Source: Eonycteris spelaea
Taxonomy: Eukaryota; Chordata; Mammalia; Chiroptera; Pteropodidae
Reading direction: 5' to 3'
Length of the DNA: 64,000 nt
Assembly: GCA_003508835.1 (NCBI GenBank)
Contig: PUFA01000183.1
Span: 3,217,575-3,281,574, forward strand
The stretch's first letter is position 1. The number at the start of each line of letters is the position of its first letter. Below are positions 1-12,224 of this stretch, piece by piece. The notes below the pieces were generated by a model. It saw nothing but the letters and a program-made list of their open reading frames with translations, was not told the DNA's origin and searched no databases. Both the position numbers and the translations under genes were made by a program.

Positions 1-1116
1 AATTAAAACACAAATAAATGGAAAGACATATGGGAAGATACCCCCACATTTATGTATTGGGTGTCTTAATATTGTTAAGATAAAAATACTGCCCAAAGTG
101 ACCTATAGATTCAATGCAATCTCCATCAAAATCCCACTGACGTTTTTGTGGAAATAGAAAAACTCATCCTAAAATTCATGTGGAATTTCAGGGGACATCA
201 AATAGCCAAAACAAGATTGAAGAAGAACAAAGTTGGAGATCTGACACTTCCTGGTTTCAAAACTTAATACAAAGCCATAGTAATCAAAGAAAGCTTTATG
301 ACATTGGATTTGGCAATGATTTCTTGGATATGACACCAAAAGCACAGGCAACAACAACAACAAACAAAAAGATAAATTAGACTTCATCAAAATGTAAAAC
401 TTTTGTGCTTCAAAGGATATTATCAACAGTGAAAAGGCAGCCTATGGGAGAAAATATTTGAAAATTACATGATAAAGGATTAATATCCAGAATATGCGAA
501 GAATTCTTATAACTCAACAAAAACCCAGTTAAAAAATGAACAAAGGACTTGAATATGTACATTTCTCCAAAGAAGGTACAGAAATTGCCAATAAACACAA
601 GAAGAGATGCTCAACATCACTAATTCAGGATATGAAAATCAAAACCACAATGAAGTACCACTTCACACCCATTAGGATGGCTAGTATCAAATAAGAAAAT
701 AAATGTTGGCAAAGATGTGGAGAAATTAGAACCCTTATGCATTGCTGATGGAAATGTAAAAAGGTAGAGCTACTACAGAAAACATTTTGGCAGTTCCTCA
801 AAAAATTAAACATAGAATTACCATGTGATTCAGTAATGCTACTTTTGGGTATATGATTCCATTTATTTTAGATACCAAGAATAAGCATATTCATAGAGAC
901 AGGAAGTATAATGGTTGTTTCCAGGGGCAGCGGGGATGAGGGAATGGGTGTTAATATTTAACTGGTACAATTTAAATTGGTATAGATAAAAAGGTCTGGA
1001 GATGGAGGGTGGTGGTGGTTTTTCAATGTGAGTGGACTTAATGCCATAGACTACACTTTAAAATGGTAACATTCATGTTAGATGTGTTTAACCACAATTT
1101 TAAGAAATAAAAAAGT
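1..1116 (+). mobile_element. LINE-1 3' end (ORF2 tail plus 3' UTR), degraded
   Basis: The stretch reads like the 3' end of a mammalian L1 ORF2. It contains the familiar ORF2 blocks around 'caatctccatcaaaatccca' (about 118-137), the segment about reading ORF2 residues near 'gagaaaatatttg' (447-460) and the 'cccattaggatggctagtatc' type block (668-688). It then passes into a G-rich 3' UTR and ends in an A-rich tail near 1110. Many stops, frameshifts and internal deletions show it is long dead. The element runs off the left edge of the window, so its 5' limit is unknown. Subfamily not assigned. Confidence 0.8.
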
Positions 1117-1444
1117 AATGACATTCTTACTGTGAAGTTTTCTTAAGTTTTTTAAAACTATTCGCATTTTACAGTATTCACATTTATTTCAGGAATGGTA
1201 CATTGGCTTAGTTTATATAGACTTAGCAAAAAGGAAGGATTGGAATTGATATGACCCACTGATTTCTTCTTAATTTTGGAATAATCATTCATTTGATTTT
1301 GAAATAGTCTTTTAATGTGCACGTCCCCTGTGTGGGGGCAAAGAACAGTGTGTATTCCTGAAAAATTATTTGTTTCATGGTTTTGTATCTTACCTAAATT
1401 ATTTTAAATTCTTCAAGGGATTCTGTCTGGTACATTAGTGTAAC

Positions 1445-1498
1445 AACTGGGACAGTGGCTGGCACATAGTAGGTATTCAGTAAAACACTTGTGAAATA
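1445..1498 (+). repeat. MIR/L2 3' tail fragment
   Basis: The words 'gtggctggcacatagtaggt' followed by a degenerate 'attcagtaaa' match the shared 3' tail of MIR and L2 elements. The piece is too short to say which family it came from. Confidence 0.45.
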
Positions 1499-2659
1499 AA
1501 AAATATATGTACAAATTGTGTATATTTGAAAATGTCATGTTTACACTTTAGTCTGTAAAGTGGGTGTGGTTTTTGTCTGGAAAGTGGATTTGAGAAGGGA
1601 GGTAGCCTAAAGGACAGTTTCTTGATATAATTGATAAGTACAAGTAAGTATTATGTGTTTCTTACATCATTGCAAGCATTTACTATGGTTACATATTGAA
1701 AATTGTTCAGAAACTTAATAGAGTAATATGTGAAACAGGTTGCTCGGATGAGATTAGTTACATATATTTTTCAATAGAGAAAATTCACAAAAAATTAATG
1801 TGGAATATATGACAGTTGCACTTTGTATAAACAACTAGATATTAGAAGGGATGGACAAATTTCAGTGCAATCACCTTATTTTGTAATAGAAGTGTGGTAC
1901 CTTTAGCATAGCCATTTTAATGGTGAGAAAACTGACAGAAGAGGTTGTCAGGGCTTGAGATAGAGTAATAGCATTTTTCTGGTATCTTTTAGAGAAGTAA
2001 TTTCGTTCCTAAATCTGAGTGGAAACTGTTTAGAAGTGTACTTCCTTTCCTGGTGAAGAGTAGAGACAGGTAGGGGATAGGAAAATCAAGAACCACAGAA
2101 TTCCTGTTTTATTTCTTATCTCTGGATATAAAGTTAACTCATCGTTCCAAGGCTTCATATTCCAGAATTACTTATGTAAAGTGATATCCATTTTTGACAG
2201 GATGACTGTAATAGGGAGATAAATGTTGAGGGTAAAATAACGTTTAGGTTTTTTAAACATAAATTAAGAGAAAATTGGTTTGCTTGTGGAGTCTTTTGTA
2301 TATTTTTACTTTATTTAGTATTAAAATATTTCATGTGACTTCTAGTCTTTTTCTTTAAAAGTGTATTTTCATTTTGCTATCTTGAGTTTATTGAAACTGA
2401 GCTCTTGTATGTCATTTCTTATTTTTTTGACATGAAGTACTCCCTACTTAATGAAGATGTCTTTTGAAAGATGTGTTTCAAGGAATGAAGTGCTGTTTGT
2501 AATTTATGCTTTTGCCAAGGTAAAGATCAAATTTTATTAATTTACTTTTTAAGAAAAAGGAAAAATTTCATGTATTACATTTAAAAATTTGATTAAATAT
2601 TGTAACTGTATTATTAAGCTAAAACAGGAAAAATGCTTTTCTTTTCCTCATATATCTTT

Positions 2660-2730
2660 GTGTTCCTAACCTATGACATTGTGCTTGGCATGTAGTAGGC
2701 TTTCTTTAAATTTTTGATATAGAAATGAAT
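2660..2730 (+). repeat. MIR/L2 3' tail fragment
   Basis: 'attgtgcttggcatgtagta' resembles the tail shared by MIR and L2 copies. It is a short, diverged piece about 150 bases upstream of the mir-15a hairpin. Confidence 0.4.
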
Positions 2731-2884
2731 TTTATTATCCCACCTAAAAGCTTCTAAGAAATAACTAACTGCATACATGTCAATGTTAGAATCTTTAAGC
2801 ATATGAGTTTTATAATGGATTTATTCTTTTAAAAGAAAATTTTTTTTTATTTTTAGGTACTAATGTGTGTTTAAAAAAATAAAA

Positions 2885-2967
2885 CCTTGGAGTAAAGTAG
2901 CAGCACATAATGGTTTGTGGGTTTTGAAAAGGTGCAGGCCATATTGTGCTGCCTCAAAAATACAAGG
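2885..2967 (+). ncRNA. MIR15A: microRNA precursor mir-15a
   Basis: This 83-nt hairpin is the same length as human pre-mir-15a. The 5p mature sequence (2898-2919, beginning TAGCAGCACATAATGG) and the 3p sequence (2935-2956) look identical to the human ones as I recall them. The one difference I see is in the terminal loop, where GGGTTTTG replaces GGATTTTG. The seed AGCAGCA is shared with miR-16, so the two repress overlapping targets; BCL2 and cyclin D1 are established examples. A CNNC motif (2975-2978) sits about 18 nt past the expected Drosha cut. Human mir-15a is a poor Microprocessor substrate that depends on its neighbour mir-16-1 (cluster assistance), and the 57-nt spacing to mir-16-1 fits the same arrangement. 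Confidence 0.98.
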
Positions 2968-3024
2968 ATCTGATCTTCTGAAGGAAATGTATTTCTTTTC
3001 ATTCGTAGCTCTTATGATAGTGAT

Positions 3025-3113
3025 GTCAGCAGTGCCTTAGCAGCACGTAAATATTGGCGTTAAGATTTTTAAATTATCTCCAGTATTAACTGTGCTGCTG
3101 AAGTAAGGTTGAC
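3025..3113 (+). ncRNA. MIR16-1: microRNA precursor mir-16-1
   Basis: This 89-nt hairpin matches human pre-mir-16-1 in length. The 5p mature miR-16 occupies 3038-3059 (beginning TAGCAGCACGTAAATA) and the 3p arm 3080-3101. Both arms and the basal stem (GTCAGCAGTGCC pairing with the 3' side up to GTTGAC) look unchanged; differences from human fall only in the loop (GATTTTTAAATT). A CNNC motif at 3120-3123 lies about 18 nt beyond the 3p end, the position where it promotes Drosha processing in the human gene. It is cotranscribed with mir-15a, 57 nt upstream, from the DLEU2 host. miR-16 restrains G1 cyclins and BCL2; loss of this pair is the classic 13q14 lesion in chronic lymphocytic leukaemia. 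Confidence 0.98.
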
Positions 3114-6100
3114 CATATTCTACAGTCATATTAATATTACTAATGTACTTTCAGTTTTATTGGTAATGTATTTTCAGTATTATTGATATCTTATGTTTGG
3201 TATGATTCAATAAAAAAGGCCTAACTTTTCAGATGTATTGTGTATATTGAATAATATAATTGCTATTTAATTGTATTGAGTTTATTGAAAGAGTTTATAC
3301 AACATCAAATAAATTTATTTTAATGCACACTTATACTCAAGGTAAATATTTAGATATTTATGGTTAAGCAGAAATAACTTGTTTTCCATTTCACTAGTAA
3401 AATAAAATTAATTTGCTTATCTCACAGATAAATGTATGTAACAAAATGTACATTTTGAATAGAATTTAGAAGACTAGTAATGTGTATAAATATTTCCTTA
3501 ATAGGGAAGGAGCAAAGTATCAAATTGTGAATTAAATATTCTGAAATCCTGGTCTCAGAAGTACACAATCATAATTTTAAAGGTAGGATCTTAACAGATG
3601 ACTAACCTATTCCTAGGGTAGCTCAGGAAACAAACTCAAATTAAGTAATTTGCTATACACAACAGATTAGGACCTTAATCCTATGCCTTCTAGCTATACT
3701 CACATACTTTTTTCTTGTTTTTATTAAAATGATTTAAATTCTTAGCTGAAGATTTTTGTTTGACAAGTTGAAAATATGACGGCCTTGTTTGCTTTTTAAT
3801 ATTCTACTATTTAACTTCAGAATAAGGCTAAAAATTATTGTAATTATTAATTTTATAGATGCAGCAGTCAAAATTTTAATTTAATTAAAATGTGAAGAAA
3901 AATATTTACCTTCTATTTTTAATTTGGTATTTTATTAAAAATTTTTTATTTTGTGTTTGATTTAAATTTATTAAATCAAAATAAAAATTGATGTTTAGGA
4001 TAGGACAATCTTGTAGTGTTTCATACTTCTGGTCTTATTTCTTGCAAGTAATATCTTACTCTTTTCTATTGTAACCAAGCAAAAAACCTATAAAAGAAAA
4101 GCAGTTTTTAACAAATTATTTCCAATTATAATTGTCTATTTTAGAAACCCTAAGAGTATACCCAATGTATACTCTTAAGGAATTGTATTCAAAGATCATC
4201 TGTTTGAATTCCAAACTGAAGGTAAAGAAAATATAAGACAAAGCTCTCTTTTGTTAAGAACAGTCTCACTTTTTTACCAGCACATTTTTTTTTCCCAAAA
4301 AAATAAAGAAGGAGTACACCCACCATATTGCTAAAATCAAATGACAACTCTTACATGGAAATAACATTGCCTGGTGCTTTTAAAAATCGTTCATTAAGCT
4401 CTTAACCTGTTTCCTTTATTTCATATCACCTGTTTTATGAAAGACTGTAATAAATACATGGTCATTTTTGGTTCACTAAAAATATTCTGGGAACTAGCAT
4501 GTAGTTGCTTGGAAATAGTTATTTGAATGAATTACATAATTTGTCCAATATTTTCCAGAACAACCCAGGAGTTTGACTTTTTGTTTTGTTCTTGTTTTCC
4601 TAAATTTATTTGAAGTCAGATTTTATAAATTGTGTTTGGTCTAATCTGCCTTCTAAATGACAGAGAGAAAACTTGAATTTTACATTTACTAGGTGAATCT
4701 TTATATTTTGGTTCTCCAGGTACAAAGAAGAACCATTATAGCTAAATAAAAACTTTTCTTGCTTTAAACCTGAGAATGGATTAAAGAAAAATTGAAATAT
4801 TGGGAGAGTAAGAAAATCTATTGTATTGACATTTATTGTAATAGTATGCAGCTTCTTTCCAGTCTTTTATTAGAGAACAGGAAATAGCCTGTCAGTACCT
4901 AATGAAACACAATTATGTAACTCAGAGAAACTGGAAGTTTTATTTGTAAAAGTTAATATATTTCTATCTTTGTGTAATTTTGGAAACCATAAACAACAAA
5001 TAGTAAAATAAAACAATCTTAATTTAGCTGTTTATTTTGCAAGGAAGTAGTTATATATGGGTGTATATTGTTATCATGTTTTCTGTCTTTGGGGAAAAAA
5101 TCCTACTGTTTCATTCAGGTTTCTTTTTAAGTTGATGCAAAATAATTGCAATATTGAGCATCTTAAATCTGCTACTTGGAGTATGGATTGAGTTTGGAGC
5201 TAACTCAGGGCTGCAAGCAAGTATCCAGGAGACAGAGGAATATTTTATTAGCTCACCAGTTCAATTTGCATCCTGTATTTAAATGCAAACCTCTTAAGAT
5301 TACACATATTCATTTAGTAGATTTGAAAATTTGGCCATAGACTATATTTCATACTTAATAGTAAACACATTCTTCAATTAATATATTCTTTTGGTTGTTA
5401 TAGAATTACAGGTGTTTTAGGCCACTATCATTAATACATGCTCAGATTAGCCATAATTGGATTAAGATTATACTTTCAGAAACCAAGATCTCTAACGTAT
5501 TTGTTTATTTATTTAGAAGTTGACATTCTAAATAATTTTTTTTTCCTTTTACAGGTGGATATTTCTATCCTTTATTCATGGGGCAAAAAATTTAAGTGTT
5601 GTATCTCACTATTAACAAAAATTAAGATCCTAGACCTTTGAGATAGATTTGGCTCCAGTAAGTATTTAGACACATTACTTGCATATTTAGAAGAGGAAAA
5701 AGACCATCATCAGTACATTTTCAGCTAAAAAAAACCTTATTTTCTTACCTCTTATCAAGAGAAATTTTAGTTTCTGTTTTATTACTAATATTATGTGAGC
5801 CTTTTTTATACAGAATTAACTCCTCCATTAGAAATTTAAGAGTTTATGTTCTTCATTTATAAAATATATCCCATAAATTTCTGATGTCTTTTTTTTTCCT
5901 TTTTTTTTTTTAAGATTACATGCAATGAAGGAAATATTGGCAAAATAAATAGGTTGAAACCTTTTATGTTAAAATTATTGTACTAGGTGACAAATCAGTT
6001 GTCAGGGTTTTTTTTCTTTATTATACTGAAATTCAACATAATTTCTATTTGGGTTTGTTGATTATTAATACATGGAATTCATGCAAAATCTTCATGAGTA

Positions 6101-6583
6101 ATACACATAGATTAACTTATTAATGAGCACAGACCCTCCTTAATTCTATGGGACTCTGAAGAATCTGATATTTATTATTTTCTTGTGATTAGACTTTTTT
6201 GTATTGTGAAAAAATGTAAACTCCCTGGAGAATCTTGTTATTATATTTATCTTATACTGTAGGGTTAGATTTTGTTTGAGAAACTGCTGAGAAAAAAAAA
6301 TTTTAAGACTTATACTAAATGTTCTTTTAGTTAATTTGGTATTAAGGTATTATATATATCTTTGTTTTATAATTTAACCACTTAGTATGGCTTTTTCTAT
6401 TAATGAATATTTTTAGAAAGTGGTAGAAATTTTTAAATCACCCCCAAATTTGCTTGCTTCTGTGTCTCATTATTTTATAATTATTGGAAACACATATTTA
6501 TAGAAGTAACGTTTTTCAAGGATATAAGTTTTTATAGTCCCACTAAAACATTTTTCCTCTGGACTTAATGCATATGATAGTAA
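3114..6583. other. AT-rich unique sequence, presumed DLEU2 intron
   Basis: No coding exon, RNA gene or clear repeat was recognised here apart from homopolymer runs (for example 5888-5911, T-rich) and a short perfect-stem hairpin at 4149-4180. The reading frames seen are short and without recognisable similarity. The base composition is strongly AT-biased and matches the flanking presumed intron. Confidence 0.5.
4149..4180. repeat. Short inverted repeat (hairpin)
   Basis: The arm CCTAAGAGTATAC (4149-4161) is followed by a 5-nt loop and by GTATACTCTTAAGG (4167-4180), its reverse complement with one extra A. The stem is about 13 bp, has an A-bulge, and lies in plain AT-rich DNA. No transposon ends were recognised around it, and its role, if any, is unknown. 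Confidence 0.7.
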
Positions 6584-6736
6584 ACTATAGGGTAACTTTT
6601 TTTTTAACACCTACAGTACCTGGTATTTCTAGGTGGTCTCCCATCCAAGTACTAACCAGGCTCAACCTTGCTTAGCTTCCGAGATCGGGTACATTCTTGG
6701 TGGCATGGCTGTAAATAGACTATAGGGTAACTTTTT
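6584..6736 (-). mobile_element. Retroposed 5S rRNA insertion with target-site duplications
   Basis: The unit consists of an 18-bp direct repeat ACTATAGGGTAACTTTTT-like copy at 6584-6601, a T-run at about 6597-6605 (a poly-A tail when read on the - strand), a diverged 5S rRNA copy, and the second direct repeat at 6719-6736. Direct repeats plus a 3' A-tail are the signature of L1-machinery retroposition of a cellular RNA. Confidence 0.85.
6607..6716 (-). pseudogene. RNA5SP: 5S ribosomal RNA pseudogene
   Basis: Read on the - strand, this matches 5S rRNA almost end to end. The central block (+ strand 6637-6660, reading TCTCCCATCCAAGTACTAAC) and the box A region TTAGCTTCCGAGATCGGG (6672-6689) are near perfect. 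The copy is about 110 nt against 120-121 nt for functional 5S. Ten bases are missing exactly between two GAGATC words, consistent with slippage or recombination between short direct repeats, and this damages the internal control region. Transition-type changes are scattered over both ends. The flanking target duplication and A-tail show it is a processed copy, so I call it non-functional. Confidence 0.9.
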
Positions 6737-6994
6737 AATTAAGTTTCCATTTGACTAGTTAAAAATACCATTTTAGCCTGAAGCAATGAAATAGAGTATT
6801 TGTTGTGTAGTAGTAAACATTAAGAAGGTTTAAGTACATAATTTTTTAAGAGAATTTGTAAATTCTAACAATCTGCAGATTTTTGTCATTTTTATTTTCA
6901 TGAATGTATTTTCTGGCAGTGTGAAAATGTTAATATTTAAAAAGGAGCATTAAAATATATTTGAAACATACAGAAATAAAGGTACAAATTTATT

Positions 6995-7420
6995 CTACTG
7001 TGTAGGTACTGAGGATCAGCACTGAACAAAACATAAATTCCAACCCTCCTGGAACTTACAATCTTAGGAGTGAGGTGTAGGCAACAGGATAGACAGAAAA
7101 CTGATAGGTACTATATGTGGCATGTCAGAAGATGAAAAGTTCTATAGAAAAAAATAAAGCAAGGGATGTGGAAGAGATGGTTTAAAAGTGTTGAGAGGCA
7201 TAAGAAGTATGTTTTTAAGTTTGATCAGAAAATCCTCAGAGATGACATTTGAATAAAGACGTAAGAAACAAAAATGGTTCAAGCCATTGGGTATCAGAGA
7301 GGAGCTTTTCAGACAGATGATACAGCACTACAAAGACCTTGAGACTGAAGCATTTTTGGTATGGTTAAGGAATAACAAAGAGGTCTAGGTGGCTATGATC
7401 AGTTATACAAAAGGGAGAAT
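6995..7420 (-). repeat. LINE2 fragment
   Basis: The order of weakly preserved words follows the reverse complement of the L2 3' region: a 'lost cells/animals in cohort' style block near 'cttggaacttacaatc' (7049-7064), then 'gtgacatttgaataaagacg'-like (7242-7261), then 'aaagaccttgagactgaagc' (7331-7350). Divergence is high, so the borders are approximate. Confidence 0.55.
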
Positions 7421-7844
7421 CATTGCTCATAGAATCCAAGAGTTTATAGGGGCCACATCTTATGGCTGTCTAAGTTTTTAGCTAAATCTACAGATTTAAT
7501 TTTTCATTACTTAAAGAGAATTTTGACAGTTGCATGTGCTTCAGCCTACTTGATCTTTGTATATAGAACAGAATATTTTCATGAATCAAACTCAAGGTTA
7601 GAAGCTCAATTTGAGACCATTTAGAATATAAACAATGTTTAAATGATCAGTTAATAGGTATATGTGTGATGATCGGGTTTTCACAAATTGTGCTTCGATG
7701 GCTCTGAAATTGTTTTCCACTTGTGCAGTTTAGTCAAAGCTAGTGGCTCCAAGAGACACTCCAAAATTGTTCATGTTTATCATTTACCCAAACAAACCAC
7801 AGTATCTTTGACGCCTCCATTCTTGGAATTGCTGCCATAGTTAA

Positions 7845-8275
7845 GTACTTTATTATTTCTCGCTTATTCCTATTCTGCTGCATTTTGCCTGAGTTCTTTG
7901 TCTGTAATTGTTTCATCTGCTACTGTATATCCCACTAATTTAATCTTCCTAAAACTGCTTTTTATTGGATAAAATTCAAACTCCTTATGTGCCTCATGAT
8001 CTTGCCCCAATCTTTTCTTAACTTTTTACGTTTCTCTTCAAGTGGACCAGTCCTGATACATCCTTTGTTTTTTTTAATCTCTGTGACTTTATGGTATTTT
8101 ACCATCACAATTCTCCTACAGCTAATTTCTGTACATTTTTTTTTTAATATTCAGGCTAAACCTCTCATATGTGCCAAGTTTTTTCTGACTTTAACAGTCT
8201 GGCATTGTACCCCCCCACCCCCACAGTTTGAACAATGTACATCTGTAGCTCTTTAATTTAATACACTGGGGAACA
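7845..8275 (+). repeat. LINE2 fragment
   Basis: The pyrimidine-rich text resembles the L2 3' ORF/UTR: 'taatcttcctaaaactgct' (7940-7958), 'aaaattcaaactccttatg' (7971-7989) and 'ctcatgatcttgccccaat' (7993-8011) correspond to the L2 block that encodes the end of its ORF. The open frame seen here is a by-product of this repeat and is not a gene. Confidence 0.55.
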
Positions 8276-8599
8276 TAAAACTTTTATCATTAATTGCTCC
8301 TCATTCATATATCCTAACCTTTTAAATGTATTAGCAATATGAAAAAAATGAAAATTTAAGAAAGCAAAGAAGTAGACTAAGATATCCAGAATAAATATCA
8401 GGTCCTAAAGTTCAAGTATTAATTTTATGCTAATAAGTGATACAGTTTAATTTTTTCCTGTCATATAAAAAGCTGTATATCTCATGTTAGAGTGTAGACC
8501 AGCCATAATATATTTCTAAGATTTTAGCACATTAAAAAATGAATTATCTCAGTTTTTTAATATTGTAAAAGCAATTATTAAATGTACTCTTAAGTAATC

Positions 8600-8890
8600 C
8601 ATGTGTTTATTGTTCACAATAAAAAATTTGAAGAGTTTTTATTGTCAAACAATAAAAGGCTGATTAAATAACATGAATGGAATACCATTCAGCTGTTTAG
8701 AATAATGTAATTATATTTAATGAGCTAGAACATGATTAAGTGAAAAAGGTTACCAAATAGACTAATTAGAAGAATACATTTGCTAAACTGTTGTTATGGT
8801 ATGAGATAAATCTCATTAGGGTGAGGGGGATGTACAATAACAAATAAGCATGTATGATGTATGTGAATGGGGGAAAGTTTGTTTTTTTGA
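8600..8890 (+). repeat. Old LINE-1 (L1M-type) 3' fragment
   Basis: 'tggaataccattcagctgtt' (8679-8698), followed by the 'gaacatgattaagtgaaaaa' block (8727-8746), follows the L1M ORF2-end pattern of 'one target codon, then a short conserved tail'. Highly diverged; limits approximate. Confidence 0.45.
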
Positions 8891-11800
8891 AAAGGAGAAT
8901 GAAATCCTAGAAATATAATTATGTGTAATCACCCCTTTTGGAGATCTATAAAAGGAAATCATACGAGGTTCAGGAACTTTAGAAGTAGTAATGAAGGATT
9001 AACTTCATGGGAAAAACTGAACAGATAATTTCAAAATTTACATCATTTCAAAAATTAGATCATTTTAAAATCAGCTTCAGGGAAGCAGTCTATTCTTAAA
9101 GGAGTATTGAAAAGGAATGCAAGAATTAACTTTTGAATTTGTTGAGAGGTTTTGCTGTTATTTCCTCAGTCTGCCAGCCCCCAAAACCTCAAAAGGTAAG
9201 TATAAGAAATGGAGAAATAGATAAATCTTTTAATTTTGAAGCTATATAATAAACTAAAGAAAAACCTGAATTATTGTATAGTTATAATCAGATCTAAAAA
9301 GGATTTTCTATTTAAAAAGTTTGTTTTTATTTTTCCTAGCATAAAAGTAATATATACACATAGAAATCTTGAAAAGGGCAAAAAATTCCATTTGAAAAAT
9401 TAGAGTTTTACCACCCAATGGCAACTACTATTATTAGCTTTACATTATTATTCCCTTCTGGTTACATAGTTGGATTAGCAAATTTATTAATTCAATTTGT
9501 AACTATGCCAAGGATTAGAAAGCATCTCTCTCGAAAAGATATGGGGTATGCTCTGGCTCAAATTTTTTCTTTACATTTATCTAAAACATAACTGAAAAAT
9601 ACCACTAATTTTATAATTTGTTTCATAACATTTTACTGTATGACTGCTTAATTTTTTTCTTCAAGGTACTTTAGTAAATTTCAGCATACAAGAAGGTGCA
9701 TCTTGTTTACCTTATGGCTTCCTCTGCCACACTTGGATGTACCTTTCCATAGTGTGGGAAGCATTCTGAGGCAAGGGAAGTCATTGAAGGATTTTAAACA
9801 GGAGAGTAAGAAAAAATAACTACTGAAGTATGTGTACTGCTCAAGATTTGCTTCCAGAGAAATCTAAGATCAGTATATTAAGAGTTTGTTCTTTTGTACC
9901 CCAATAGTCACATCAAATTTATCAAAAAGCTGAGCTGTTCTAAAATTATGAAATTCACATTTGATATTAAAAAAACATTTACTAGTAATTATGGACATTT
10001 CAGTTCAAACATGGTATGGTTATCAAAATGTAAACAAGACATATAAATTCATAGAGTATGTATGACCTGTCACAGTGACCCCTTTAGAATGTAAGCAAAA
10101 ATGATATGTCTTAATCTGTTTTTCTCACATGCTAATATTTTATAATTTAAAACTCTTACAGTAGTTTAATTTAGAATGGCAGGTTTAGGATCCAAAAACA
10201 ACTTGGCTAATAGAATAAAACTATTGTTTGGGATTCTGAAAATCTGATTCTGAGGGGCAAGGTATTTGTAACCAAAATAGACCTATAATACAGATTTCAA
10301 GTCAAGATGCTATTATGGCACTTGTCAGCGTTTTAGTGAGTATTGCATCCTTTGAAAAAATAGGGGAAATACCCAAAAATAAAGCCTCGAGTCTATAATA
10401 GTTATTGTACTACTTTTGAATTAGTAATTCTTAGATGTGTATACGTCTAAAACTCAAGGAATTTGGAGCTTTAAAAATGGTTAATTTTTTTCCAGAAAGT
10501 TTTACATAGTTATACTCTAGGATAAATTTGTGATGATTTTACAATACTTTCTATATTAAAATAAATTCCTAAAAAGGGTATAGTGAAGGATTTCTTTTTC
10601 CTCTTATTTTAAACAATACCAAATGGATGGCCAAATTAGATAATTTAGAGTTTTAAAGGTTGCACAAATTTCAAAACTAGCATGAAAATTCTTCATTCAG
10701 GTTTATTGCTTACTATATGCTAATAAACATTTATTCTGCCAGACTATTGTTCGTTGGAAGTCTTGGTGTGTATGGCTCATGTCAGGCCTCATGTAGAGTA
10801 TGGGTGTGGACTAATGAAAGCATTTATAGAACTGAAAAAAAATATGAGGTGTTCAAGTGTCAAAAGAGTGATTGGAAAGATTTGAAAAGCTTGACTGAAT
10901 AAAGACAATACTGGTGAGACATAGTTTATTCTCTATTGCACAGGATGGGAAAACTAGGGAGATTGCGTTTCAGGGATTTAAATATGAACTCTTAAAACGT
11001 GCAAGAGCTTTCTACTAGCCAAGGACCTTCAAAGTAACAAGGAGGAAATTTGAAATGAAGAAAATACATTAGCTTGAATAAATCCTTGCCTTTAAAATAC
11101 AAGGGCATTTGTGCTAGCATAATACACTTGACTAAAGGAAATTACAGGGAAACCTCTGGATCTTTTGTTTTAGGACAGTTTTCCTGAAAATAACTTTTAA
11201 CAGAACTGACAGTATCTAAGGAAAATACTCTTAAGTTCAAGATCAAGATTTACAGAAGCATATGTCATATCTGACAACTATGAAATAATGAAAATGTTAA
11301 CATTTGCATTAAGTATTAGAGTTGGGAACATAATTTTTGAATAATAAAAGCTTTATGAGTTGGCATTTGTTTTCAAGGAGGGTTACTTTTTGATGGCTCT
11401 TAGACAAACCAATATATAACTGGATCATCGCGTTTTGATTTTTCTCAAAACTTCAAAGGAGAATTAAGTTGAAGGATTTGGATAAACTAACAGGAAGGAA
11501 TCAATTCTAAAGAAATTTTTAATCATACAGTTTTAAGAAGACAAAGGTTATAGTGTCAGTGGGATGTTCTTTGATGTTTATATTCTAGAGTGCTTGGATG
11601 TTAATAAGGCTCCAAGATCATAGCTTGAGAATAGCATTACCATTCTGAATTCTCTTTCTGTAGCTAAATATAGGAAAATTCAGTTTCAGTTGGAGCTTTT
11701 CTCATCAGACACATAGTAGGTGCTCAGCTATTAAATGGAGTGATCCCAAGATCAATCTTATTCCGAAATTGGCAGTGGATCTAGTTGATTCTGGGCATGA

Positions 11801-12224
11801 AATTTGCAGAAAATAATCATTCTGTATGTCTTTACCAATCTTGAACCCAAGTCATTGTTGAGACTTGATTAAACAGTGTTATGGCTTGACAAAATAATTT
11901 TTGACATCTTTTAATGTAAGCTTTTTAGTTTTTATAGTTCAAGTACTTTTCAGACACCTGGCTCTCTTCCAAGTTATGTGAGATTCTTGATATAAAAGAA
12001 TTGTAAATCCAATAATGAACATCAGACCCAACACATGTGTTGTTTATCCCTCTGAGAAATAGGCCAGTAAATTTCTATTGTTTATTTTGAGTGGTTTAGT
12101 GAAAATCACTCATTAATCAAAACATTTTAATATCTACTGCATAGGGTTGTTGATTTTCTTTTTAAGTATATAGAAACCACTTTAGATGCTGCTGTTAATG
12201 ACAAATAATAAATACATTGATTGT
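8891..12224. other. AT-rich presumed intron with only faint repeat relics
   Basis: No gene or RNA was recognised. About 9305-9500 resembles an L1M 3' UTR read in reverse ('ttttaccacccaatggcaac', 9406-9425). About 9750-9830 has a weak L2-like piece, 'gaaggattttaaacaggaga' (9786-9805). About 11705-11745 has an L2/MIR tail, 'acatagtaggtgctcagct'. The rest looks unique. Confidence 0.45.

Noticed and set aside
5131..5160. Possible MADE1/mariner-like end (gatgcaaaataattgcaata)
   Set aside because: Only a weak single-sided resemblance with no opposite terminal repeat within reach.
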